A stretch of 17,748 bases of DNA from Ruminococcaceae bacterium UBA5905 (GCA_002431285.1 DJEF01000032.1:36718-54465); one strand, 5' to 3'; shown: positions 1-7,655, counted from the first letter of the stretch. Numbers and translations are program-made. Notes: generated from the letters alone by a model not told the origin.

Positions 1-1
1 G

Positions 2-3000
2 CTGACGGAATATGAGGACTATATCCGCTATCGTGGCTCGCTGGAGAACACCTATACCAAGCTGCAAAACGGTGAAGAAGTCCATGTGGTCTATTTCGGC
101 GGCTCGGTGACCCAGGGCGCCGGATTGGCCAGCGCCGATCAGGACACCCTCTCCTGGCGGGCGCAGGTGGGCAGCTGGCTGGCGGAGAATTTCCCCGCCG
201 CCCGTCTCACCCAGATCAACCGGGCCACCGGCGAGAGCGGCACCCTGCTGGGCTCCTACCGAGTGGCGCGGGATGTGATCGCCGCTAAGCCCGATCTGCT
301 GTTCCTCGAGTATGCGGTGGACGATTATTATAACAGCAGCAGCTACGACGATACCGCCCGGCAGTATGAGACGATCGTGCGGAATGTGCGGGCGGCGCTG
401 CCGGAATGCGATATTGTGACGGTGCTGACCACCGAGCGCACGGTGGCGGAGAACGCCCGCAAGGGCACGCTGTATGCCCAGGCGCAGGCCCATGAGGATA
501 TGGCGGCGGTTTATGACATTCCCACCGTGGACGTGGGCTCGGCGCTGGCGAACCGGGTGGCGGATGCCAACTGGAGCAGCTATATGAGCGATACCGTCCA
601 CCCTAACGAGGCGGGCTATGCGCTGTATTTCGACGTGATCAAGGAATATCTGCATAATTCGCTGGTGCTGCCCGCCTTTGCCCAACCGGCGGTGACGGAG
701 CATCCTCTGCCGCCGCTGCAAAGCAAGACTCTGCTGGACGGCAACGTGACGGCGATCCAGCCCACGGCGGCGCTGATGCAGCGCAGTCAGGAGCTGGGCG
801 GCAGCGAATTCCGGTTCAACTCCGGGTCGGTGACTATGGGCACCTATACCGGCGATTTCCGGCTGGATAAAAAGGACAGTTACACCACCGAGCCGCTGCT
901 GGCGGTGGAATTTACCGGCACGGAGCTGGCGCTGTTCGCCGCCAATGCGGCTGCAGGCAATCAGGTGCAGGTGAAGATCGACGACGGGGACTATCAGACG
1001 GTGGAGCTGGATCCCCATAACCCCACCGCGCTGGCGACCGGGCTGCTCTCCGGCGCCCATACGGCGTATATCAAGCCGGATATGTCCACCTTTTCTATGC
1101 GGGTGGCGATTCCGGTGCTGTATGCCCGGGATGCGGCCTATCAGACGGCGCAGGTGGTGCGGTACGGCGATGCCAATATGGACGGCACGCTGGATATCCG
1201 GGATCTGGTGAGCATCGCAGATAAGATGAACGGCGTGTATTGCGCCGCTGCCGATGCCAACGGCGACGGCGCCGTGGATGAGGCGGATGCGACGCTGCTG
1301 CGCCGGTGTCTGCTGGGGCTGGCTTCCATCGAGTGGGAGAACCCCGATGCGGTCTCCTGGAACTATTATGTGCAGGCGGGCGGCACCGGCGACGGGCGCA
1401 CCGCCACCGCTCCGGCGGCATCCGTGGTAGATGCGCTGAATACCATCAATGCCGACGGGCTGGCCGCCGGGGATACGGCGCATCTCTATATCCTGAAGGG
1501 CGCCGAGCGGGCGACCAGGGGCGTGGATGAGATCGTCGGCAACTACAAAGTGAACGGCGTTACCACCAAGGTGATGCCTCAGCACGGATTTACCTCCTGG
1601 GTGAACCTCTCCAACGCGGAGGCGACCAGCAACCGGTATACCGCTACACCCGCCTATGAGGCGACGGTGGTGGTGCAGGGACTGTACAATTCCGCTGAGG
1701 AACCCACCTATCTGCCCTTCAGCAACACGCTGGGCGGCAATGCGCCGCTGATCATCGGCGGTCCCACGGTATTCAAGGATCTGACGCTAGTGGGCACCCG
1801 TCGGGTCAATCAGTATATCTATCATAACGGGTACAGCGTCACCTATGACGACTCGGTGCTGTACGGAATGTTTGATAACGACTATACGGACGGTTATGGC
1901 GCCGACTATGAGACCAACCCCTCCGCCACCCAGCCCACCCGCTGGAATGGGCTGGTGAAGGCTCGGGGGTCGCTGGGAACGAATCTCGGCTATCTCAAGG
2001 GCGGCAACACGGCGGCGGGAGACACAACGGTGGTGTTCCGCAACGCCTATAAGGCAAACGGCAAGAACCAGACCATCTATCTGGAGGCGTACAGCAACAA
2101 TTCCAACCGGTTCGCCGGGGATGTGCGGCTGGTGTTCGACAACGCGGCGGCGGCTCCCGAGGTGTATATCGGCAATAACGGCTCCGGCACCACCACCATC
2201 GACGGCAACCTCAGCCTGGAGGTGAAGGACGCCGCCTCGTTCACGCTGGTGGACGGCAGCGGTCCGCTGACGGTGGGCGGCGCCATCCAGGTGCTGGTGA
2301 ACGGCGCCACCTGTGTGGGCGACGTGACAAAATTCAGCGGCGTGACCGTTCAGGATGGGATTTATATGGTGCAGGTCACAACCAACATGGCCGGTGCTCT
2401 GTCGCTGACCGATACGGTGGGCGTCTATGCCGTGGCGGAGGGCTACACCGCCATCGCCACGGATGCGAACGGCAACGAGACGGTTTCGGTGAGCGGCGTG
2501 CTGACGCTGCCGGCTGCCGGCTCCTATACCGTGCAGGTGGTGGAATACTACGCCAATGACGGCAAAACCATCACCGTGTACGATTCCGTGACCGTGGACC
2601 TGACCAAAGAGAAAGCGGCATATGTCGCCGGGCAGGTGTTCCTAGGCTGGAAGAATGCCGCCGGACAGTATGTTCAGGCGGTGGACACTTACCAGCATGG
2701 GGATGTGCTGACGGCGCAGTATGCGGCTCTGACCGCCGACGATTTCGGCATTGCGGACGTGACGGTGGACACCCTCTCCGGCACGGCGCTGAGCGTTGCC
2801 TTTAAGCAGAATAAGGCGTTTCTGGCGGCGCTGCCCACCGTATTGGAATCCGGTGCCATCACCTTGCCCTCCGATACGGCGGGCGGTCGGGAAATCTGTC
2901 TGGATACGCCGGTGGTGCTGGAATGGGAGCCGACGGCGGAGGACCTGAACGCGTTCACCCCCAAGACGGTGGGCGCGACGCCGGTCACGCTGACGGCGAC

Positions 3001-4282
3001 CGGCCATCTGGAGTCGGAGACCGAGCGCAGCTATCGGTGCGCCATCACCGGCATCGCCGCCGATTCTTACGACGAGTTCCATCAGGTGCGGGGCTATATC
3101 CGCTATCGGGACGGCAACGGCATCGAGCGGGTGCTCTACACCGAGGATGACACCACCAGCGTCTATAAGGTGGCGGCGGAGGCCATCGCCGCCGGCGCAA
3201 CCAATAGCGACTATGAGGCGATCGTCCGGTATGTGGAGGATACCCTGTTCCCCAACTACCGCAACAGCCTGTATGCGGGGGCGACGACCCTCTATGAGGA
3301 TCCCGCGGATCCCAACCACAAAATTCTGCAGCTGTCCAACGGGCTGTATGAGCGCAGCGTCACCGTGAGCAGCGGCTTCAACATCACCAAGAGCGAGCTG
3401 TGCTTCTACACCGATCCCCATATGGCGTATATCAACAGCCGGGACATTGAGAGCAAGAACATCAATGCCCTGTCCTCCTATCGCGGCCGCAGCTGGCTGC
3501 GCGCCGGGGACGCCATCCGTAAGCAGGCGGCGGTGGCGAAATACGCCGCTACCTTCCGGAAGACGGTCATGGGCGGCGACGCCGTGGACTATCTCACCTA
3601 TGGAGCGCTGGACGTGACGAAGAATCTCATTACCCGGCGGTCGGTGAATGGCAGTCTCCTTATGGCGGTGGGCAACCACGAGGTCAAGGAGCTGTCCCAG
3701 CCGGATAACAAGGCGCTGACGGACATCACCCCGGCGGAGGGCTTTGCCCGGATTCAGGAGGGCTGGTCCAACGATGTGTACTATCACAGCGAGACGGTGA
3801 ATGACGCCGACGGCAAGCCTGCCTATATGCTGGTGGTGCTGGATAACTCCCAGGGCAAATATTGGGCGAGCCAGATTGCTCCGCTGACGGCGGATATTCA
3901 GACGGCGCGGGAGAAACAGATTCCGATCCTCGTATTCCAGCACGTTCCGATTGCGCCGGATGAGACCACCGTCTACGATATGAGCGGCTATGGCCGGGGC
4001 GGTCAGTTTGGTACGCCGGAGAACAACAATGGTGTATACGACACCACCACTAGCCGGGATTTTGTGGGCAATTCCGTCAGCGATGCGACCACCAATCAGG
4101 TATGCGACCTGATCCGGAATAACGCGGATGTGGTGAAGGCGGTCTTTAACGGCCACTGGCACGCCAACTTCTACACGCACATTTCCGGAACAGACCCGAC
4201 CACGGGCGAGACGGTCATCATTCCGCAGCATACCATGTACGGGTCCCATTACGGCGGCGTGATGAAGATCACCGTGGAGTAA
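2..4282 (+). CDS. Large multidomain secreted protein: SGNH hydrolase, internal dockerin, metallophosphoesterase (5' partial)
   Basis: The frame is open from base 2, so the true start lies outside the window; the GTG at 86 is internal (it falls just before the first SGNH strand). The SGNH/GDSL domain (about 86-660) has the nucleophile block GGSVTQG with Ser at 104-106 and the C-terminal block DTVHPNEAGY (Asp 590-592, His 599-601). The block III position reads AVDDY where relatives often have ND. A beta-sandwich-like stretch follows to about 1140. Two EF-hand-like dockerin loops lie at about 1165-1330 (DANMDGTLD and DANGDGAVD, each followed by a helix). Then comes a long beta-rich region to about 2500, an InlB/Listeria-Bacteroides-type repeat ending FLGWKNAAGQ (about 2500-2710), and Ig-like sequence. 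The C-terminal metallophosphoesterase (about 3380-4282) shows all expected metal motifs: TDPH, GGDAVDY, GNHE, FQHVP and NGHWHANF. The protein is probably extracellular and acts on carbohydrate esters and phosphate esters; substrates are unknown. Confidence 0.9.
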   Translation: MTEYEDYIRYRGSLENTYTKLQNGEEVHVVYFGGSVTQGAGLASADQDTLSWRAQVGSWLAENFPAARLTQINRATGESGTLLGSYRVARDVIAAKPDLLFLEYAVDDYYNSSSYDDTARQYETIVRNVRAALPECDIVTVLTTERTVAENARKGTLYAQAQAHEDMAAVYDIPTVDVGSALANRVADANWSSYMSDTVHPNEAGYALYFDVIKEYLHNSLVLPAFAQPAVTEHPLPPLQSKTLLDGNVTAIQPTAALMQRSQELGGSEFRFNSGSVTMGTYTGDFRLDKKDSYTTEPLLAVEFTGTELALFAANAAAGNQVQVKIDDGDYQTVELDPHNPTALATGLLSGAHTAYIKPDMSTFSMRVAIPVLYARDAAYQTAQVVRYGDANMDGTLDIRDLVSIADKMNGVYCAAADANGDGAVDEADATLLRRCLLGLASIEWENPDAVSWNYYVQAGGTGDGRTATAPAASVVDALNTINADGLAAGDTAHLYILKGAERATRGVDEIVGNYKVNGVTTKVMPQHGFTSWVNLSNAEATSNRYTATPAYEATVVVQGLYNSAEEPTYLPFSNTLGGNAPLIIGGPTVFKDLTLVGTRRVNQYIYHNGYSVTYDDSVLYGMFDNDYTDGYGADYETNPSATQPTRWNGLVKARGSLGTNLGYLKGGNTAAGDTTVVFRNAYKANGKNQTIYLEAYSNNSNRFAGDVRLVFDNAAAAPEVYIGNNGSGTTTIDGNLSLEVKDAASFTLVDGSGPLTVGGAIQVLVNGATCVGDVTKFSGVTVQDGIYMVQVTTNMAGALSLTDTVGVYAVAEGYTAIATDANGNETVSVSGVLTLPAAGSYTVQVVEYYANDGKTITVYDSVTVDLTKEKAAYVAGQVFLGWKNAAGQYVQAVDTYQHGDVLTAQYAALTADDFGIADVTVDTLSGTALSVAFKQNKAFLAALPTVLESGAITLPSDTAGGREICLDTPVVLEWEPTAEDLNAFTPKTVGATPVTLTATGHLESETERSYRCAITGIAADSYDEFHQVRGYIRYRDGNGIERVLYTEDDTTSVYKVAAEAIAAGATNSDYEAIVRYVEDTLFPNYRNSLYAGATTLYEDPADPNHKILQLSNGLYERSVTVSSGFNITKSELCFYTDPHMAYINSRDIESKNINALSSYRGRSWLRAGDAIRKQAAVAKYAATFRKTVMGGDAVDYLTYGALDVTKNLITRRSVNGSLLMAVGNHEVKELSQPDNKALTDITPAEGFARIQEGWSNDVYYHSETVNDADGKPAYMLVVLDNSQGKYWASQIAPLTADIQTAREKQIPILVFQHVPIAPDETTVYDMSGYGRGGQFGTPENNNGVYDTTTSRDFVGNSVSDATTNQVCDLIRNNADVVKAVFNGHWHANFYTHISGTDPTTGETVIIPQHTMYGSHYGGVMKITVE
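1159..1335 (+). other. Internal type-I-like dockerin module
   Basis: Two duplicated calcium-loop segments, DANMDGTLDIRDLVSI and DANGDGAVDEADATLL, each place Asp/Asn at loop positions 1, 3, 5 and 9/12 and are followed by an amphipathic helix, as in dockerins that bind cohesins. A dockerin is usually terminal; here about 360 residues precede it in the window and nearly 1000 follow. It may tether the protein to a cohesin-bearing scaffold, or act only as a calcium-stabilised spacer. No cohesin is encoded in this window. Confidence 0.75.
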
Positions 4283-4313
4283 AATTTTTGTGATCTAAAG
4301 ACACAGAAAGCGC

Positions 4314-4353
4314 AAAAAGCAGCCCCGCCCACCGTTTCCGGTTGGCGAGGCTG
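4314..4353 (-). terminator. Rho-independent terminator, minus strand
   Basis: The arms at 4320-4334 and 4339-4353 pair over 15 positions around a 4-nt loop. Read on the minus strand one of the two irregular pairs becomes a G-U wobble, and the stem is followed by CTTTTT, so it works better on the minus strand than on the plus. It would stop readthrough from the short-chain dehydrogenase transcript, about 240 bp past that gene's stop, and could weakly end the large plus-strand gene as well. Confidence 0.65.
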
Positions 4354-4420
4354 TTCTGTCTGCCCGGGATGCCAAGCGTCCCGAGAAGCAAAGTATCCCG
4401 AGGAACTTGGGATTTTTGGG

Positions 4421-4477
4421 AAAGCCTGGCTTTTTGGAGAAAGCCTGGCCTTTTGGAGAAAGTCCGGTCTTTATAAC
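4421..4477. repeat. Three tandem 19-bp units
   Basis: Units begin at 4421, 4440 and 4459 with an exact 19-bp period. The first two are nearly identical (AAAGCCTGGCTTTTTGGAG and AAAGCCTGGCCTTTTGGAG); the third (AAAGTCCGGTCTTTATAAC) has diverged. A fourth, degraded unit may precede them (4402-4420). Each unit contains a small dyad such as AAAGCC-T-GGCTTT. The patch from 4283 to 4594 has no convincing gene: open frames across it are low-complexity and lack a good ribosome site. It may be part of a dispersed intergenic repeat. Confidence 0.75.
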
Positions 4478-4481
4478 GCAC

Positions 4482-4520
4482 GAAGATCACCGGGAGAGAT
4501 CGTCTCTTCCGGTGATCTTC
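4482..4520. repeat. 18-bp inverted repeat (hairpin)
   Basis: Arms 4482-4499 and 4503-4520 pair over 18 bp with only one G-T wobble and a 3-nt loop (TCG); the outer 12 bp (GAAGATCACCGG/CCGGTGATCTTC) are perfect. No T-run follows on either strand, so it is not an obvious terminator. It lies directly after the tandem 19-bp units and looks like part of the same intergenic element. Confidence 0.8.
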
Positions 4521-4540
4521 ATGCGATCCGATGAGGGGGC

Positions 4541-4571
4541 GTTCTGTCCGGCCGGAGAGAGCGGACAGAAC
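4541..4571. repeat. 10-bp inverted repeat (hairpin)
   Basis: GTTCTGTCCG at 4541-4550 pairs perfectly with CGGACAGAAC at 4562-4571 around an 11-nt loop. It lies 23 bp past the stop of the short-chain dehydrogenase on the minus strand. There is no T-run, so it may stabilise the 3' end of that mRNA rather than terminate it. Confidence 0.7.
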
Positions 4572-4594
4572 GGCTTGTCGCCGATACGCTCTTT

Positions 4595-5350
4595 TTATGT
4601 ACGTGCCCAGCGCATGACCAGATCGTGGGGCAGCACCTTTGCCACCAGCCGATAGAATTTGAAAAACAGTCGGGGGGTGTATACGCCCCGTCCCCGGCGG
4701 CAGGCGCGCAGCGCCCCCGCTGCCACCCGCGCGGCGTTGCAATAGGGCAGCTTCTCGAAGGTTTCGGAATTGCCGGTGATGCCCGCCACATCCAGGAATT
4801 CCGTGTCCATGGGGCCGGGACATACCGCCAGCACCTGAATGCCCCGGGGCTTCAATTCCATCCGCAGCCCCCGGGACAGGCTCAGCAGATACGCCTTGGT
4901 GGAGGAATACACCGTCATGCGGGCGTTGGGGGCGAAGGCGGCGATGCTGGCGATGTTGATGATGCCGCAGCCGTTGCCCATATAGGGCAGCACCGCCATG
5001 ATCATCGCCGTGGCCGCCCGGCAGTTCAGGTCCACCATGCGGGTCTGGGTGGGACGGTCGCTGTCCGCCATATTCCCCAGCTCGCCCACGCCGGCATTGT
5101 TGATGAGCAGCTGCACCAGCGGCCGTTCCTCCCGCAGCCGGGCCTCCAGCGTTTCAAAGCTCTCCTCCCGGGTCAGATCCAGCGGCAGCGTTACCACGGG
5201 GATCGGGCAATCCTCCGCCATGGTGGTCAGCCGCTCCTCCCGTCGGGCGATCAGCCAGATCTGTTCCACATAGGGTCCCTTTTCTACCAGCCGCCGGAAG
5301 AACGCCCGCCCCAATCCGGAGGATGCGCCGGTGATGATCGCGATGTTCAT
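4595..5350 (-). CDS. Short-chain dehydrogenase/reductase (classical SDR)
   Basis: A 251-aa cytoplasmic NAD(P)-dependent oxidoreductase of the classical SDR family; the substrate is not predictable. Visible motifs, numbered from the chosen start, are the Rossmann glycine motif TGASSGLG (7-14), NNAG (84-87), catalytic Ser about 135, YSSTK with Tyr148 and Lys152, and the PGPMDTEF loop after strand 6. The length is typical. The ATG at 5350 is chosen because AAAGGAG precedes it by about 9 nt and it places the glycine motif at residue 7; a longer open frame to 5425 has no ribosome site. The basic C-terminal tail (FFKFYRLVAKVLP) is common in DltE/YqjQ-like SDRs. A terminator separates it from the dehydrogenase upstream, so it is probably transcribed alone. 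Confidence 0.93.
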   Translation of the reverse strand: MNIAIITGASSGLGRAFFRRLVEKGPYVEQIWLIARREERLTTMAEDCPIPVVTLPLDLTREESFETLEARLREERPLVQLLINNAGVGELGNMADSDRPTQTRMVDLNCRAATAMIMAVLPYMGNGCGIINIASIAAFAPNARMTVYSSTKAYLLSLSRGLRMELKPRGIQVLAVCPGPMDTEFLDVAGITGNSETFEKLPYCNAARVAAGALRACRRGRGVYTPRLFFKFYRLVAKVLPHDLVMRWART

Positions 5351-5380
5351 GGTATCCGCTCCTTTTTCCGCTTTTTCTCC

Positions 5381-5386
5381 ATTATA
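5381..5386 (-). promoter_or_regulatory. Putative -10 box for the SDR gene
   Basis: A perfect TATAAT on the minus strand lies 31 bp upstream of the SDR start codon, just past the upstream terminator. No good -35 is seen at 17 bp (TGGTAT), so the call rests on the -10 and its position. Confidence 0.45.
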
Positions 5387-5400
5387 CAACCAAACAATTA

Positions 5401-5440
5401 AAAATACCAGCCCGAAAACGATCAATTTCGTTTCCGAGCT
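5401..5440 (-). terminator. Rho-independent terminator after the D-2-hydroxyacid dehydrogenase gene
   Basis: Arms 5409-5421 and 5428-5440 form a 13-bp stem with a 6-nt loop. On the minus strand both non-Watson-Crick positions are G-U wobbles and the stem is followed by GGTATTTTT. It lies 15 bp downstream of the dehydrogenase stop. Confidence 0.85.
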
Positions 5441-5454
5441 GTATATTCTGCTTG

Positions 5455-6513
5455 CTATTCAACTTTCGGTAGTGTAAAACAACGTTCCTTTCGCTTGCTG
5501 CGGCAGCCGGGATCGGTCTTGCGTTTTTCGCAGTGGTAGCAAATTTCGTTGGTGAGGGTGGGGGAATCGCTGAAGAATTCATCCAGATTGGCGAAGGTGG
5601 TGCGGGCAATGTCCGCCAGCGCCTCCTCGGTGAGAAACGCCTGATGGGAGGTGAGGATCACGTTGGGGCGGGACACCAGCAGGCTGAGGGTATCGTCCAG
5701 CACCGGGGTGTCGGAATTATCCTCGAAGAACAAATCCGCCTCCTCCTCATACACATCCAGCCCGGCACCCCGCACGGTGCCGTTATTCAGCGCCTCCAGC
5801 AGCGCCTCGGTGTCCACCAGACCGCCCCGGGAGGTGTTGATGAGGAACACGCCCCGCTTCATCCCGGCAAACGCCTCCCGGTTCAGCAGATGGCGGTTCT
5901 CCTTGGTCAGCGGGCAATGGAGGGAAACCACGTCGCTCTCCGCCAGCAGGGTCTTCAGCTCCACATAGGGGAAATCCGCGTCCGCCGCCGGAAAGGGGTC
6001 GTACGCCAGCACCCGCATCCCGAACCCCCGGCAGATGTCGATGAACACCCGCCCGATCTTGCCGGTGCCGATGACCCCCACGGTCTTGCGGTACAGATCC
6101 ATCCCCGTCAGCCCCACCAGACTGAAATTGAAATCCCGGGTGCGGATATACGCCTTATGCACCTTGCGGTTCAGGCAGGACAGCAGCGCCATGGCGTGCT
6201 CCGCCACCGCATGGGGCGAATAGGCGGGCACCCGCAGAATCGCCAGCTTGCCGTAGGCGGCCTTGCGATCCACATTGTTATATCCGGCGCAGCGCAGCGC
6301 CAGCACCCGCACCCCCTGCGCATACAGAGTTTCCACGGCGGCGGCATCCACCGTGTCATTGACAAAGGCGCACACCGCCTCGCAGCCTGCCGCCAGCCGG
6401 GCGGTGCGGGCATTGAGCTTTGTTTCCAGATAGATGATGTCGTAGCCGGGGTTCAGCCGGTCGAAAAATTCCTTGTCGTAGGGTTTCGTATCGTAGAATG
6501 CCAGTTTGATCAT
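5455..6513 (-). CDS. ldhA: D-2-hydroxyacid dehydrogenase, probably fermentative D-lactate dehydrogenase
   Basis: A 352-aa NAD-dependent enzyme of the D-isomer-specific 2-hydroxyacid dehydrogenase family; the likely reaction is pyruvate + NADH to D-lactate. The NAD-binding motif GTGKIG is at 149-154. The catalytic Arg229 (in NTSRGG), Glu258 and His290 (in TSHQAF) have exactly the spacing of the catalytic triad in Lactobacillus D-LDH (Arg235/Glu264/His296). AGYNNVD and SPHAVAEHA are also typical of D-LDHs. The ATG at 6513 is preceded by AGAGAGGG. The C-terminus runs about 20 residues past the usual end: after NEICYHC comes a basic tail with further cysteines (Cys 325, 328, 337, 345). It lies 51 bp downstream of the alarmone synthetase with no terminator between, so cotranscription is likely. 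Other family members (e.g. hydroxyisocaproate dehydrogenase) are less likely but possible. Confidence 0.93.
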   Translation of the reverse strand: MIKLAFYDTKPYDKEFFDRLNPGYDIIYLETKLNARTARLAAGCEAVCAFVNDTVDAAAVETLYAQGVRVLALRCAGYNNVDRKAAYGKLAILRVPAYSPHAVAEHAMALLSCLNRKVHKAYIRTRDFNFSLVGLTGMDLYRKTVGVIGTGKIGRVFIDICRGFGMRVLAYDPFPAADADFPYVELKTLLAESDVVSLHCPLTKENRHLLNREAFAGMKRGVFLINTSRGGLVDTEALLEALNNGTVRGAGLDVYEEEADLFFEDNSDTPVLDDTLSLLVSRPNVILTSHQAFLTEEALADIARTTFANLDEFFSDSPTLTNEICYHCEKRKTDPGCRSKRKERCFTLPKVE

Positions 6514-6564
6514 CGCGTGTCCCTCTCTTTCTGTTCGGGTATAGTGTGCGCCGCTGGCGGCGGA

Positions 6565-7236
6565 TTATGTGTCCGGCTGCGATGCGGGCGTGTCCTGCTC
6601 GGCGGCCTTGATGCGCCGATACATATCCTGCATCTGCCGGTCGATTTCGGCAATTTTATCGGCGCAGGCGTACATCTCCTCGTTGATGCCCGGCGGCAAG
6701 GTGGACTTGTCCACCTTATAGCGGATATCGTGTTCCAGACTGGCCCAGAAATCCATGGCCACGGTGCGGATCTGGATCTCGGCGGTGACGTATTCCGTCC
6801 GGTCGGACAGGTATACCGGCACCCGAATGTCCAGATGCAGCGACCGGTAGCCGTTGTAGTTGGGGGTCCGAATATAGTCTTGCCGCTTGACGATCTCCAG
6901 ATCCTTCTGCCGCTCCAGCATCTCCGCCACCCGGTAGACATCGTCGATATAGTGGCACACCACCCGCACCCCGGCGATATCGTTGACGTATTCCCGGGCG
7001 GCGTCGATGGTGATGGGCTTGCCCTTTTTGCGTAGCTTGGCGGCGATGCTCTCCGGGGATTTCACCCGGCTTTCAATATGGTGGATGGGATTGCGGGCAT
7101 ACAGCACGTTGAATTCGCTGTCCAGAATTTCAAATTTCAGCGTCAGCTGCTTGACCGCCGATTCGTACAGGTTATGCAGCACCAGAAACTGGTGGGCGTT
7201 TTCGTATAATTCCATTGGCGGGGTTTTGGTCTCCAT
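6565..7236 (-). CDS. relQ: Small alarmone synthetase, RelQ/YjbM type GTP pyrophosphokinase
   Basis: A 223-aa single-domain (p)ppGpp synthetase, which transfers pyrophosphate from ATP to GDP or GTP as part of the stringent response. It has the synthetase domain only, with no HD hydrolase, TGS or ACT domain, as in B. subtilis YjbM (about 211 aa). Motifs are VKSPESIAAKLRKKG (58-72), DIAGVRVVC with catalytic Asp86, TPNYNGYRSLHL (124-135), AEIQIRT with catalytic Glu153, and DFWASLEHDIRYK. The ATG at 7236 is chosen because AGAGGA precedes it and a strong extended -10 promoter lies just upstream; a longer frame would begin at the -35 box. It heads a probable two-gene unit with the D-lactate dehydrogenase gene. 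Confidence 0.95.
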   Translation of the reverse strand: METKTPPMELYENAHQFLVLHNLYESAVKQLTLKFEILDSEFNVLYARNPIHHIESRVKSPESIAAKLRKKGKPITIDAAREYVNDIAGVRVVCHYIDDVYRVAEMLERQKDLEIVKRQDYIRTPNYNGYRSLHLDIRVPVYLSDRTEYVTAEIQIRTVAMDFWASLEHDIRYKVDKSTLPPGINEEMYACADKIAEIDRQMQDMYRRIKAAEQDTPASQPDT

Positions 7237-7258
7237 GCCGTCACGTCCTCTCAGCCGT

Positions 7259-7287
7259 ATTGTATCACAAAATCGCCGTGTCCACAA
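7259..7287 (-). promoter_or_regulatory. Sigma-A promoter of the small alarmone synthetase gene
   Basis: On the minus strand: TTGTGG (7282-7287), a 17-bp spacer, then TACAAT (7259-7264) preceded by TGA, giving an extended -10 (TGATACAAT). Transcription would start about 15 bp upstream of the ATG at 7236. Confidence 0.8.
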
Positions 7288-7296
7288 GTCTCGGAC

Positions 7297-7334
7297 AAAG
7301 GAAAGCCGCCGACCGGTCTCGGTCGGCGGCTTTC
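7297..7334 (-). terminator. Strong hairpin terminator after the 81-aa gene
   Basis: Perfect 15-bp arms at 7301-7315 and 7320-7334 (GAAAGCCGCCGACCG and its complement) enclose a 4-nt loop. It starts 5 bp past the 81-aa gene's stop. On the minus strand the U-tract is broken (TTTCCTTTG), so the strength comes from the stem. Confidence 0.75.
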
Positions 7335-7338
7335 GCGC

Positions 7339-7584
7339 TCATTCTTCTCCGTACAGGTTCAGGCGGAACAGGCGGGATTCGTCGTCCTTGTCCTGACACA
7401 CTACGGTGGCCTCCTCGATAGTGCCCTTGGAGATGGCGCCGGACAGCACCAACAGCTGGGTCAGACGGCTCTTCAGGTTCAGCACGTCGCCCTCGGCGGT
7501 CTTGAGGAACACATCTCCCTTAGCCTCGGCCGCAAACTCCATCAGCTTGCTGAAATCAAAATCGTGAATTTGAACACCTTCCAT
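7339..7584 (-). CDS. Small conserved-looking protein, function unknown (81 aa)
   Basis: This is a real gene: AAGGAGG lies 9 nt before the ATG, a -35/-10 pair with 17-bp spacing lies upstream, and a perfect hairpin follows the stop. The product is small, acidic and soluble, with no signal or membrane segment. The core GDVFLKTAEGDVLNLKSRLTQ resembles, from memory, a small clostridial family with an EGD-LNLKS-L-Q core that databases often mislabel as a polyA polymerase; no polymerase motif exists here. No function is proposed. Confidence 0.85.
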   Translation of the reverse strand: MEGVQIHDFDFSKLMEFAAEAKGDVFLKTAEGDVLNLKSRLTQLLVLSGAISKGTIEEATVVCQDKDDESRLFRLNLYGEE

Positions 7585-7655
7585 GTTCGTGCGCCTCCTT
7601 ACACTGCAAGTAAAGTTTCGGGCAGCATGGCACGGCGGCCGCTGCTCACTTCTTC

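Noticed and set aside
2642..4249. 535-aa open frame on the minus strand inside the large gene
   Set aside because: It is antisense to a clear multidomain protein, is rich in Arg/His/Gly as expected of GC-rich reverse frames, and has no ribosome site or domain.
4421..4477. Possible CRISPR array
   Set aside because: The 19-bp units are contiguous without spacers and degenerate quickly.
4269..4823. Minus-strand frame through the repeat patch as a gene
   Set aside because: Its N-terminal part is out of frame with, and opposite in frame sense to, the SDR gene's 3' end; the rest reads through hairpins and tandem repeats with no ribosome site.
5533..7035. 500-aa plus-strand open frame across the dehydrogenase and relQ
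   Set aside because: It lies opposite two genes with intact catalytic motifs, is His/Gly/Gln-rich low-complexity sequence, and spans the boundary between them.
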